This document shows positions 1 to 6,026 of a stretch of DNA of 8,743 nt, piece by piece. The stretch spans positions 1 through 8,743 of the forward strand of contig JAIXRT010000236.1 of assembly GCA_027485075.1 (NCBI GenBank). The letters are read 5' to 3'. Within the stretch, counting starts at the first letter, position 1. Each line of letters starts with the position of its first letter. The notes below the pieces were generated by a model. That model searched no databases. It saw only the letters and a program-made list of their open reading frames with translations, and had not been told where the DNA came from. Made by a program: the position numbers and the translations under genes. Origin of the DNA: Cytophagaceae bacterium. Its GTDB lineage: Bacteria > Bacteroidota > Bacteroidia > Cytophagales > Spirosomataceae.

Positions 1-188
1 AGGGAAGGAGTGCCCCCGCCAAAATAGATGGTCGCCAGCGGTTCCCCTGCTAAGTAGTTTTTTTGTAAGCTTAATTCCTGCTGTATCGCCTGCACCATAG
101 CCTCTTTTCCCGCCAAACGCGTGGAAAAATGGAAGTCACAATAATGACAGGCTTGGTGGCAAAACGGAATATGAAGGTAAAGGTGCAC
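1..188 (-). CDS. hemW: HemW-like radical SAM protein (heme chaperone / coproporphyrinogen III oxidase-like), 3' end cut by window edge
   Basis: Only the first 62 residues are visible; the gene continues past base 1. The fragment starts MHLYLHIPFC and carries the radical SAM cysteines C10, C14 and C17 (CxxxCxxC, followed by DFHF), which bind a 4Fe-4S cluster. YFGGGTPS at residues 55-62 is the glycine-rich SAM-binding motif of the HemN/HemW family. The short N-terminus before the cysteine motif fits HemW rather than true HemN, which has a longer leader. HemW is known as a heme-binding chaperone, often misannotated as an oxygen-independent coproporphyrinogen oxidase. I chose GTG at 188-186, because an in-frame stop lies at 203-201 and no ATG comes between. 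It begins 5 bases after the M16 peptidase stop, so the two are probably co-transcribed. The family call is firm; the start is less so. Confidence 0.88.
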   Translation of the reverse strand, partial: MHLYLHIPFCHQACHYCDFHFSTRLAGKEAMVQAIQQELSLQKNYLAGEPLATIYFGGGTPS

Positions 189-193
189 CGCGT

Positions 194-1423
194 TTATGGT
201 TCAAAAATCAATACGCTTAGGTCCGACGGGTTTAGCATCTTGAGGGCCAACTGCTGCATTTTTTCCGCCGAAACCAAATCAATTTGCTCAAAGATTTCTT
301 CGAGTGTTTCAATTTTTTCCCGGTCTAGGAGGCTTTTGGCCATCATCAACATGAAATTCAGGTTGCTTTCTTCTGCCATCGCCATTTGGCCTTTCAGTTG
401 GGATTTGATCTTGAGCAATTGCGCCGGACTCAAGGTGCGGTCCTGCAATTTTTCGAATTCTTTGTGAATCAATTTAATCGATTTGGCCACTTGATTCGAT
501 TCCGTTCCAAAATATATCGCCCAAAAACCAGAGTCTACATACGACGTGAAATTTGCCTCAATGGAATAAACTAAGCCCCTTTTCTCTCGAATGGAAACGT
601 TCAACAAGGAATTCATGGACGGTCCGCCCAATAAATTAATCAACATAAAAAACGCCAAACGATCCGGATGCTTAATCGCATACGACTGCTGACCGAGCGC
701 CACATGCGATTGATTCAACCCGCGTTTCGTTATCCGTTCTACCGGGATCATCGCAGGCGGTTGCACACGCTTAACTTGGTTACGCTGCGCCGTAATGTGT
801 CCCAAATGTTTCTCCGCCCATTTGAATACTTTGTCATGCGGATGCTTCCCGATGGACGAAATAACAATCCGACTGGTATCCATATTCCGAGCAATGAAGG
901 CATTTAAATCCGATTGCTTGAAGGAATTGACCGTTTCTTGCGTGCCTAAAATATTGATCCCTAGGGAATGATTGGGAAATAATAATTCATCGAAATCATC
1001 CTGAATGGCATCTTCAGGCGCCTCGTAATACATCGACATCTCCTCCAAAATAACGCTACGTTCCTTCTCCAATTCCTTCACAGGAAACGTGGAATGAAAG
1101 GTAATATCCGTCACTAATTCCAATGCCCGCTCAAAATAAGGACTCAGCACGGACGCATGAAAACAGATTTTTTCTTTGGTGGTGTAGGCATTTAACTCCC
1201 CGCCGATTATTTCTAAGCGGTTGATAATCTGCATGTTATTCTTTTTTTCTGTGCCTTTGAATGCCAAATGCTCCCAGAAATGCGCCAGTCCTTCTTCGTT
1301 TTTCTCCTCATCCCGACTGCCGATGTCGAGCATAATCCCAAGATGCGAGATCTCGGTATGCATGACTTGGCGATGTACCAACGTGATTCCGTTGGGCAAT
1401 GTTTGGATTTGAATTGAATTCAT
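194..1423 (-). CDS. M16 family zinc peptidase (processing-peptidase-like, insulinase superfamily)
   Basis: A 409-residue protein from ATG at 1423. A TTG 51 bases upstream would add a 17-residue tail unlike the family, and MNSIQIQTLPNGITLVH is a typical M16 beginning. The inverted zinc motif HxxEH is present as H48-F-W-E51-H52, with the third ligand at E128 in a run KERSVILEEM, the spacing known for M16 peptidases. GGELNAYTTKE (about 74-84) is also a conserved M16 stretch. The second half (about 180-400) contains the M16C-type domain with the glycine-rich GGPSMNSLL and RGLVYSIEA segments. No signal peptide is visible, so it probably acts in the cytoplasm or is exported in some other way. Both the metal site and the C-terminal domain are intact, so I expect an active peptidase. 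The substrate is unknown. It leads directly into hemW, but I know of no functional link between the two. Confidence 0.92.
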   Translation of the reverse strand: MNSIQIQTLPNGITLVHRQVMHTEISHLGIMLDIGSRDEEKNEEGLAHFWEHLAFKGTEKKNNMQIINRLEIIGGELNAYTTKEKICFHASVLSPYFERALELVTDITFHSTFPVKELEKERSVILEEMSMYYEAPEDAIQDDFDELLFPNHSLGINILGTQETVNSFKQSDLNAFIARNMDTSRIVISSIGKHPHDKVFKWAEKHLGHITAQRNQVKRVQPPAMIPVERITKRGLNQSHVALGQQSYAIKHPDRLAFFMLINLLGGPSMNSLLNVSIREKRGLVYSIEANFTSYVDSGFWAIYFGTESNQVAKSIKLIHKEFEKLQDRTLSPAQLLKIKSQLKGQMAMAEESNLNFMLMMAKSLLDREKIETLEEIFEQIDLVSAEKMQQLALKMLNPSDLSVLIFEP

Positions 1424-1449
1424 AAAGTGCTTCTTAGCGCAAAAGATCT

Positions 1450-1457
1450 CAAAATTA
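1450..1457 (-). promoter_or_regulatory. Candidate -7 element for the M16 peptidase-hemW transcript
   Basis: Read on the minus strand the bases are TAATTTTG, an exact match to the Bacteroidota -7 consensus TAnnTTTG, 26 bases upstream of the M16 ATG. No convincing TTTG is found 19-21 bases further upstream, so the promoter is incomplete or weak. The site lies inside the AT-rich gap shared with the divergent glycosyltransferase gene and overlaps a perfect palindrome (1451-1466). Confidence 0.35.
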
Positions 1458-1491
1458 ATTAATTTTATGTCCAATCGCTCATTTTTCTTGC

Positions 1492-2505
1492 ATGACGCAA
1501 AATTCCAACGTACTTATTATCCAAACAGCTTTCTTAGGCGATGCGGTATTGATTACATCTTTGTTGGAAAAAATCCGTCATGAATCCCCACAGACACGTG
1601 TGCAACTCCTTGTTCGAGCTGGTTTAGAGCCCATTTTTGAGGCCTATCCCCATGAGGTGCTGACGAAAGTTTGGGGCTATGATAAGTCGAAAAAACTGAA
1701 ATCGTGGTTGGCCTTGCGCACCCAATTAGCCAAAGAAAATTTTGACCAGGTGTTCGTCGTGCAGCGCTTCTTTGGGATGGGACTTTTAAGTGTATCCATC
1801 GGAGCGAAGCAGGTGATCGGTTTCAACGAAAATCCTCTTTCATTTTTATTTACAAACTCCGTGAAACATCGCTTCGGCGGTGGGGTGCATGAGGTCGAAC
1901 GAAACACGGATTTACTCGAAAAATGGCTCGGAAAGCAGTATTATGCACCGTTTTTGTCGTCCACCCCTTCCTTGCCAGCCAGTCTACAAGCAAAACAATA
2001 CCTATGTATATCGCCTGGTTCGGTCTGGGAAACGAAACGATTACCTCTTCAAACGTGGATTAACTTTATTCAAGGACTTCCGAAAGAACAGGCCATCGTC
2101 CTGATGGGTGCGCCTAATGAAACGGAATTGTCGGCCAAAATTGCACATGCCTGTCCGGAACATAATATTCATAATTTGACTGGGAAACTGGGATTGTTGG
2201 AGGCGATAGGCGTATACCAACAAGCCGCTTTGGCATTTGTGAATGATTCAGGTCCCTTGCATATTTGTTCGGCGGTGAATACGCCTACGGTGGCGGTATT
2301 TTGTTCGACGACGCCGGAATTCGGATTTGGACCTTTATCAGCTTGGAACCGGATTATCGAATCGAAGGAAGAATTAACCTGTAAACCCTGCGGGTCGCAT
2401 GGAAAAAAGGCATGTCCTTTAGGCCATTATGCCTGTGGAAATGGCATTCAGGTGAACCAATTGCAGGAAGCTTATCAAGATTTTTTAAGCGCGCGAAGCG
2501 AGTAA
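1492..2505 (+). CDS. Glycosyltransferase family 9 (ADP-heptose:LPS heptosyltransferase, WaaF-like)
   Basis: A 337-residue protein, close to the usual length of about 340. GT9 enzymes move a heptose or related sugar from a nucleotide donor onto the lipopolysaccharide core at the inner face of the cytoplasmic membrane. The N-terminal domain opens with VLIIQTAFLGDAVL, where D17 matches the catalytic aspartate of heptosyltransferases. The C-terminal donor-binding domain shows ISPGSVWETKRLP (173-185), VLMGAPNE (203-210) and FVNDSGPLH (249-257), all hallmarks of the family. Near the end four cysteines (C297, C300, C308, C315) lie in a CxPCG...CPxGHxxC pattern like that of WaaF-type proteins. The gene stands alone on the plus strand, diverging from the peptidase, and its last 21 bases overlap the 3' end of pyrB on the other strand. 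Acceptor and exact sugar cannot be told from sequence, so I give no gene symbol. Confidence 0.9.
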   Translation: MTQNSNVLIIQTAFLGDAVLITSLLEKIRHESPQTRVQLLVRAGLEPIFEAYPHEVLTKVWGYDKSKKLKSWLALRTQLAKENFDQVFVVQRFFGMGLLSVSIGAKQVIGFNENPLSFLFTNSVKHRFGGGVHEVERNTDLLEKWLGKQYYAPFLSSTPSLPASLQAKQYLCISPGSVWETKRLPLQTWINFIQGLPKEQAIVLMGAPNETELSAKIAHACPEHNIHNLTGKLGLLEAIGVYQQAALAFVNDSGPLHICSAVNTPTVAVFCSTTPEFGFGPLSAWNRIIESKEELTCKPCGSHGKKACPLGHYACGNGIQVNQLQEAYQDFLSARSE

Positions 2506-3402
2506 GTAGAGCACGGCCATGCGCACGGCTACCCCATTTTCTACCTGATCTAGGATAATCGAGTGTGGCGAATCTGCCGCATCGGAACTCAATTCCACCC
2601 CGCGATTGATTGGGCCTGGGTGCATTAAGACAATTTCCTTAGGAAGTTCTTCTAGCATTTGGCGCGTGATTCCGAAGAATTGGGAGTATTCACGTAGACT
2701 TGGGAAGTATTTGATTTGTTGGCGCTCTAGCTGTATCCGCAGCACATTCGCGGCATCACACCATTGAAGTGTGCTTTTTACATCGTGTGACACCTCGACG
2801 CCCAGTGACTGTATGTGCTTGGGAATCAGGGTACTCGGGCCGCAAAGACGGACATTTGCCCCTTGTTTCTTCAGGGCATAGATATTTGAAAGGGCTACCC
2901 GGGAGTGCAGGATGTCGCCGATAATCGCAATGTTTTTGCCGGCTAGGTCACCTAATTTTTCGCGCAATGAATACGTGTCTAGTAAGGCTTGCGTCGGATG
3001 CTCGTGGGTTCCGTCGCCCGCATTGACAATATTCGCCTTGATATGTTTCGCCAAATAATGCGGTGCACCTGGGCTCGCGTGGCGCATGACGATCATGTCG
3101 ACCTTCATGGCTAAAATGTTATTGACCGTATCGAGTAAGGTTTCCCCTTTTTTTACCGAGCTTCCAGAGGCTGAGAAATTAATGGTATCTGCTGAGAGGC
3201 GTTTTTCGGCTAATTCGAAGGAGAGTCGGGTACGGGTTGAGTTTTCAAAAAATACATTGGCAATGGTGACGTCACGTAGGGAAGGAACTTTTTTAATCGG
3301 TCGGTTGAGAACCTCTTTAAATTCTTTGGCCGTTTTAACGATTAAGTGGATAGACGCTTCGTCTAAATCTTTGATCCCTAATAAGTGTGGCGATTTCAAC
3401 AT
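2485..3402 (-). CDS. pyrB: Aspartate carbamoyltransferase, catalytic chain
   Basis: A 305-residue protein of standard length. It joins carbamoyl phosphate and aspartate to make N-carbamoylaspartate, the second step of de novo UMP synthesis in the cytoplasm. The carbamoyl-phosphate loop is FENSTRTR (52-59, S55-T-R-T58). Further active-site elements are K84-K85 (the mobile lysine loop SVKKGE), R107-H108, the HPTQALLD motif at 135-142, R168 in the HSR motif, R222 and HPGPINRG at 261-268. All are intact. ATG at 3402 lies 4 bases after the pyrR stop, so the two are surely co-transcribed. No regulatory chain gene (pyrI) follows, since the gene ends against the convergent glycosyltransferase and overlaps it by 21 bp. 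Whether the enzyme works alone or with a distant PyrI cannot be seen here. Confidence 0.97.
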   Translation of the reverse strand: MLKSPHLLGIKDLDEASIHLIVKTAKEFKEVLNRPIKKVPSLRDVTIANVFFENSTRTRLSFELAEKRLSADTINFSASGSSVKKGETLLDTVNNILAMKVDMIVMRHASPGAPHYLAKHIKANIVNAGDGTHEHPTQALLDTYSLREKLGDLAGKNIAIIGDILHSRVALSNIYALKKQGANVRLCGPSTLIPKHIQSLGVEVSHDVKSTLQWCDAANVLRIQLERQQIKYFPSLREYSQFFGITRQMLEELPKEIVLMHPGPINRGVELSSDAADSPHSIILDQVENGVAVRMAVLYLLASRA

Positions 3403-3406
3403 ATTT

Positions 3407-3943
3407 TTATTGGGTAATTAACCAAATTTTATCTGCTTCATGGCCTTGTTCTTGCCATTCCACAAGTACTTTTTCCGTAGGCAGTGTGTTCACCGCTTTC
3501 CCCACATAGTCTGCATTAATGGGCAGGTCTCGGTTGTAAATGCGGTCAATTAGGACACAGAGCTCAACTTTTGCGGGTCTACCGAATGAATTCATCGCAT
3601 CGAGTGCGGCACGAACCATGCGGCCAGTCGCCAATACGTCATCCACTAAAATGACGCGTTTATTTTCAATCAAAAAGGAAATGTCGGTGGAATTAGGCGC
3701 AATCGTATCACGTCTGCGGTAATCGTCGCGGAAGAATGTGGCGTCTAATTTGCCTACTTGAAATGTCTGGTTGAGTTGCTTGCCAAGTTCCTTGGCGATG
3801 CGTTCAGCGAAATAGATACCGCGGGGTTGTAGCCCTAAAATAACGGTTTCCACATCTTTGATTTGATTTTCAATGAGCTCTTGGCATAACCTGGATATGG
3901 TTATTTCCAATAATGGGCTTGATAGAATCAGCTTGCGAGTCAT
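3407..3943 (-). CDS. pyrR: PyrR: pyrimidine regulator / uracil phosphoribosyltransferase
   Basis: A 178-residue type I phosphoribosyltransferase. The PRPP-binding loop is VILVDDVLATGR at residues 97-108, with D101-D102 and T106-G107. GLQPRGIYFAERIA (37-50) and FFRDDYRRRD (70-79) are typical of PyrR. The C-terminal part LIDRIYNRDLPINADYVGK (131-149) matches the PyrR family, but the segment that is RGHRELPI in Gram-positive RNA-binding PyrR is RIYNRDLPI here, one residue longer and without the glycine-histidine pair. In Bacillus, PyrR binds pyr mRNA leaders in response to UMP and also has uracil phosphoribosyltransferase activity. The second activity is likely to hold here; the RNA role is uncertain, since I see no attenuator upstream. 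It sits between rfbC (19-base gap) and pyrB (4-base gap). Start is ATG at 3943. Confidence 0.93.
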   Translation of the reverse strand: MTRKLILSSPLLEITISRLCQELIENQIKDVETVILGLQPRGIYFAERIAKELGKQLNQTFQVGKLDATFFRDDYRRRDTIAPNSTDISFLIENKRVILVDDVLATGRMVRAALDAMNSFGRPAKVELCVLIDRIYNRDLPINADYVGKAVNTLPTEKVLVEWQEQGHEADKIWLITQ

Positions 3944-3948
3944 TGGGA

Positions 3949-3956
3949 CAAAGGTA
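3949..3956 (-). promoter_or_regulatory. Candidate -7 element directly before pyrR
   Basis: On the minus strand the bases are TACCTTTG, an exact TAnnTTTG match and identical to the -7 box of the tRNA-Glu promoter in this window. Only five bases separate it from the pyrR ATG, so a transcript from it would start at or beside the start codon and be leaderless. No good TTTG lies 19-21 bases upstream, where the sequence is AT-rich. It could provide pyrR-pyrB transcription independent of rfbC, or it could be a chance match. Confidence 0.35.
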
Positions 3957-3962
3957 TGAAAA

Positions 3963-4505
3963 TTAATTAAATATCACTTCGTTTGGGTCAAATAGGGGTA
4001 AGATTTGGTCTTTATCGGATACGATTGGGTTTTCAATGTCCCATGAAATTTGTAAGCTTGGGTCATTCCAGCGTAAGCCTGATTCCGCTTCTTTATTCCA
4101 AAAATCGGTACACTTATAGACAAAAATAGTTTCTTCTAAGGCCACGAATCCGTGGGCAAATCCAGCAGGGACATACAGCATATTGCCTTGATCTGCATCA
4201 AGGATGAACGAGGCATGTTGGCCAAACGTAGGTGAACTTTTACGTAAATCCACAATCACGTCCTTGACCTTCCCGGTCATGCAACGTACTAACTTTCCTT
4301 GCGCATGTGGATCTTTTTGGAAGTGAAGTCCACGCAAAACCCCAGCCGTCGAGAACGAGAAATTATCCTGCACAAAATCCTCCGAAATGCCGTTGGCAGC
4401 AAAGCGCTTTTGATTGTACGACTCATAAAAAAAGCCGCGCTCATCATGAAATTTAGTGGGAATACATTCAATAACGCCTGCGAATGGGTGGTTGATAAAT
4501 TGCAT
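3963..4505 (-). CDS. rfbC: dTDP-4-dehydrorhamnose 3,5-epimerase
   Basis: A 180-residue cupin-fold enzyme of the usual length. It epimerises C3 and C5 of dTDP-4-keto-6-deoxyglucose on the way to dTDP-L-rhamnose, a precursor for O-antigen and other surface polysaccharides. Seen in order: DERGFFYESYN (21-31), QDNFSFS (46-52), the catalytic-base motif RGLHFQ with H61, VDLRKSSPTFG (85-95), YVPAGFAHGF (111-120), Y130 as the likely acid, and the DFWNKEAESGLRWNDP stretch (134-149). All key residues are present. I chose ATG at 4505, where MQFINHPFAG begins like known RmlC proteins; the reading frame stays open 33 bases further but without family support. The rfbA, rfbB and rfbD partners are not next to it. 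Instead it leads the rfbC-pyrR-pyrB gene string, with a promoter facing that of pyrF. Confidence 0.95.
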   Translation of the reverse strand: MQFINHPFAGVIECIPTKFHDERGFFYESYNQKRFAANGISEDFVQDNFSFSTAGVLRGLHFQKDPHAQGKLVRCMTGKVKDVIVDLRKSSPTFGQHASFILDADQGNMLYVPAGFAHGFVALEETIFVYKCTDFWNKEAESGLRWNDPSLQISWDIENPIVSDKDQILPLFDPNEVIFN

Positions 4506-4524
4506 AGAATTAAAATTCCTTAAG

Positions 4525-4555
4525 TTTGATAATGGCAAGGAAAGCCCTTAATTTG
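4525..4555 (+). promoter_or_regulatory. Candidate promoter for pyrF and the DUF2721 gene
   Basis: TTTG at 4525-4528 is followed after 20 bases by TAATTTG at 4549-4555. This resembles the Bacteroidota promoter TTTG-N19-21-TAnnTTTG, except that the -7 box has one base, not two, between TA and TTTG. Transcription would start near 4561, leaving a leader of about 50 bases before the ATG at 4610. This also argues against pyrF starts upstream of 4560. Confidence 0.4.
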
Positions 4556-4558
4556 CGC

Positions 4559-4589
4559 CAAAATTATCGATATTTACGCAGTAAACCAA
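4559..4589 (-). promoter_or_regulatory. Candidate promoter for rfbC (rfbC-pyrR-pyrB)
   Basis: Reading the minus strand, TTGG (4589-4586) is followed by 19 bases and then TAATTTTG (4566-4559), an exact -7 consensus with an imperfect -33 box. Transcription would start around 4553, about 48 bases before the rfbC ATG. The -7 box lies only three bases from that of the opposing pyrF promoter. Confidence 0.5.
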
Positions 4590-4609
4590 TTCCTATTTCC
4601 CAATTCCGT

Positions 4610-5437
4610 ATGAATTCACAAGAATTAGTTAATCAAATAGAACGCAAGCGATCTTTTTTGTGTGTGGGTTTAGATACGGACCCTCGGTTAATTCCTTCCA
4701 AATTTAAGCAAGAGGCAGATCCCGTGTTTGCCTTCAATCAGGCGGTGATCGACGCAACGGCTGATTATGCGGTGGCTTATAAGCCCAACATTGCTTTTTA
4801 TGAGGCTTTGGGACCCAAGGGCTGGGAAAGTTTACAGAAAACAATGGAATATATGCCCAAGAATGTTTTTACGATTGCGGATGCAAAACGTGGAGACATT
4901 GGCAATACGGCGTACATGTATGCGCAAACGTTTTTTGACCCTGCATCGAGTGGCTTGAATTTTGATTCCATTACGGTGGCTCCTTACATGGGGCATGATT
5001 CGGTGGAGCCATTTCTTCGTTTCGAGGATAAATGGGTGATCTTATTAGCCTTGACATCCAATCCAGGTAGTCATGATTTCCAAATGACCAAGTCGGAAGA
5101 TTACATTCCCATGTATGAACGCGTAATGCGTTTGGCACAAACCTGGGCATCGCCGGAGGAATTGATGTTTGTGATTGGGGCTACGCGGGCAGACTTTTTA
5201 CAAAAGGTGCGTGAAATTGCGCCGGACAACTTCTTTTTAGTTCCGGGTGTAGGTGCGCAAGGAGGGAGTTTGGAGGATGTGGCGCGATATGCCATGAATT
5301 CGCGTGTAGGCTTATTGGTTAATTCTTCCCGTGGCATTATTTATGCGGGTGACAATCCAGCCGTAGATGCGAAGCGGGAAGCCCAAAAACTACAAGAAGA
5401 AATGGCGATACATTTAGACGCTTATTATATCAAATAA
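4610..5437 (+). CDS. pyrF: Orotidine 5'-phosphate decarboxylase (type 2)
   Basis: A 275-residue protein. It decarboxylates OMP to UMP, the last step of de novo pyrimidine synthesis. The catalytic motif D91-A-K93-R-G-D96-I-G-N-T is intact and supplies the Asp-Lys-Asp residues; K58 in YKPNIAFYE (57-65) belongs to the same charged network. GLDTDPRLIP (20-29) opens the barrel, and LVPGVGAQGGSLEDV (about 207-221 by eye) forms the phosphate-binding end. The length and these motifs fit the longer type 2 enzyme of Bacteroidota, Actinobacteria and relatives rather than the roughly 230-residue E. coli type. I chose ATG at 4610 because MNSQELVNQIERKRSFLCVG aligns with family starts. An ATG at 4532 would add 26 residues unlike the family and lies inside the likely promoter. 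It diverges from rfbC and is followed after one base by the DUF2721 gene. Confidence 0.95.
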   Translation: MNSQELVNQIERKRSFLCVGLDTDPRLIPSKFKQEADPVFAFNQAVIDATADYAVAYKPNIAFYEALGPKGWESLQKTMEYMPKNVFTIADAKRGDIGNTAYMYAQTFFDPASSGLNFDSITVAPYMGHDSVEPFLRFEDKWVILLALTSNPGSHDFQMTKSEDYIPMYERVMRLAQTWASPEELMFVIGATRADFLQKVREIAPDNFFLVPGVGAQGGSLEDVARYAMNSRVGLLVNSSRGIIYAGDNPAVDAKREAQKLQEEMAIHLDAYYIK

Positions 5438-5438
5438 C

Positions 5439-5846
5439 ATGGAATTAGGAATCGGAACCCCAGCCTTATTGTTTTCAACGGTTTCGTTGTTGATGATTGC
5501 CTTCACCAACCGCTTTATGTCGATGGCCTCGCTGATTCGTGGTTTGCATGAGAAATTCCAGCAGAACCCGGATGAGTCTATTTTGAAGCAAATTCAAAAC
5601 TTACGTTTGCGCATGAAATTGATTCAGAACATGCAAATAATTGCGATTGTGAGTCTTATTCTGAGTGTTATTTGCATGATTTTCATCTTCTTTGGCATGC
5701 AATTGGTTTCTCACTGGTTCTTTGGAACAGCTCTCGTGGGCATGTGTGCCGCGCTCATACTCAGTGCTTGGGAGATTACGATTTCCACGAAGGCGCTGGA
5801 AGTGGAGCTTTCAGATATGGAAGATATCTTGGCCAAAAAACATTAA
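5439..5846 (+). CDS. DUF2721 family membrane protein, function unknown
   Basis: A 135-residue protein that I recognise as DUF2721, a small family with no established function. Residues about 8-28 form a first hydrophobic stretch ending in the conserved TNRFMSMASLIR segment (23-34). A polar, probably cytoplasmic stretch follows (about 35-62, HEKFQQNPDESILK...LRLRMKLIQNMQ), then two membrane segments at about 66-88 and 93-112, separated by GMQLVSHWF. The C-terminal SAWEITISTKALEVELSDME (109-128) is the other conserved block. No signal peptide is evident. Its ATG comes one base after the pyrF stop, so it is translated from the same message. Whether that link with pyrimidine synthesis means anything is not known. 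Confidence 0.85.
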   Translation: MELGIGTPALLFSTVSLLMIAFTNRFMSMASLIRGLHEKFQQNPDESILKQIQNLRLRMKLIQNMQIIAIVSLILSVICMIFIFFGMQLVSHWFFGTALVGMCAALILSAWEITISTKALEVELSDMEDILAKKH

Positions 5847-5975
5847 TTATTCGAATAGTATAAATTTTTCCGCTATTATTTCAAAAATTGAAATATAGTA
5901 TTATTTTTGTGTACAATTTTGATTTGAAACAGCGGTTTAACCGTTTAATCATACACATACTACTTAGGCGGATTG

Positions 5976-6008
5976 AATAAAGGCTCGGAATTTTTCTGAG
6001 TCTTTATT
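5976..6008. terminator. 15-bp hairpin, probable two-way terminator between the pyrF-DUF2721 pair and glgB
   Basis: Bases 5976-5990 pair with 5994-6008 over 15 consecutive pairs (two of them G-T) around a three-base TTT loop. The outer arms AATAAAG and CTTTATT place T-rich sequence at the 3' side in both directions, and plus-strand reading continues into GTTTT. It lies between two convergent genes, 130 bases after the DUF2721 stop and 18 bases after the glgB stop. The 180-base gap 5847-6026 otherwise holds only AT-rich sequence, including a small 7-bp hairpin at 5878-5894 and a -7-like box at 5902-5909. Confidence 0.75.
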
Positions 6009-6026
6009 GTTTTCGCCTAGTTTGTT

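Noticed and set aside
129..467. Plus-strand open frame of 112 codons opposite the M16 peptidase and hemW
   Set aside because: It lies antisense to a clear peptidase gene, has no family resemblance and crosses two real genes.
4526..4609. Longer pyrF starting at TTG 4526 or ATG 4532
   Set aside because: The added 26-28 residues do not resemble PyrF N-termini, and the likely promoter covers these codons.
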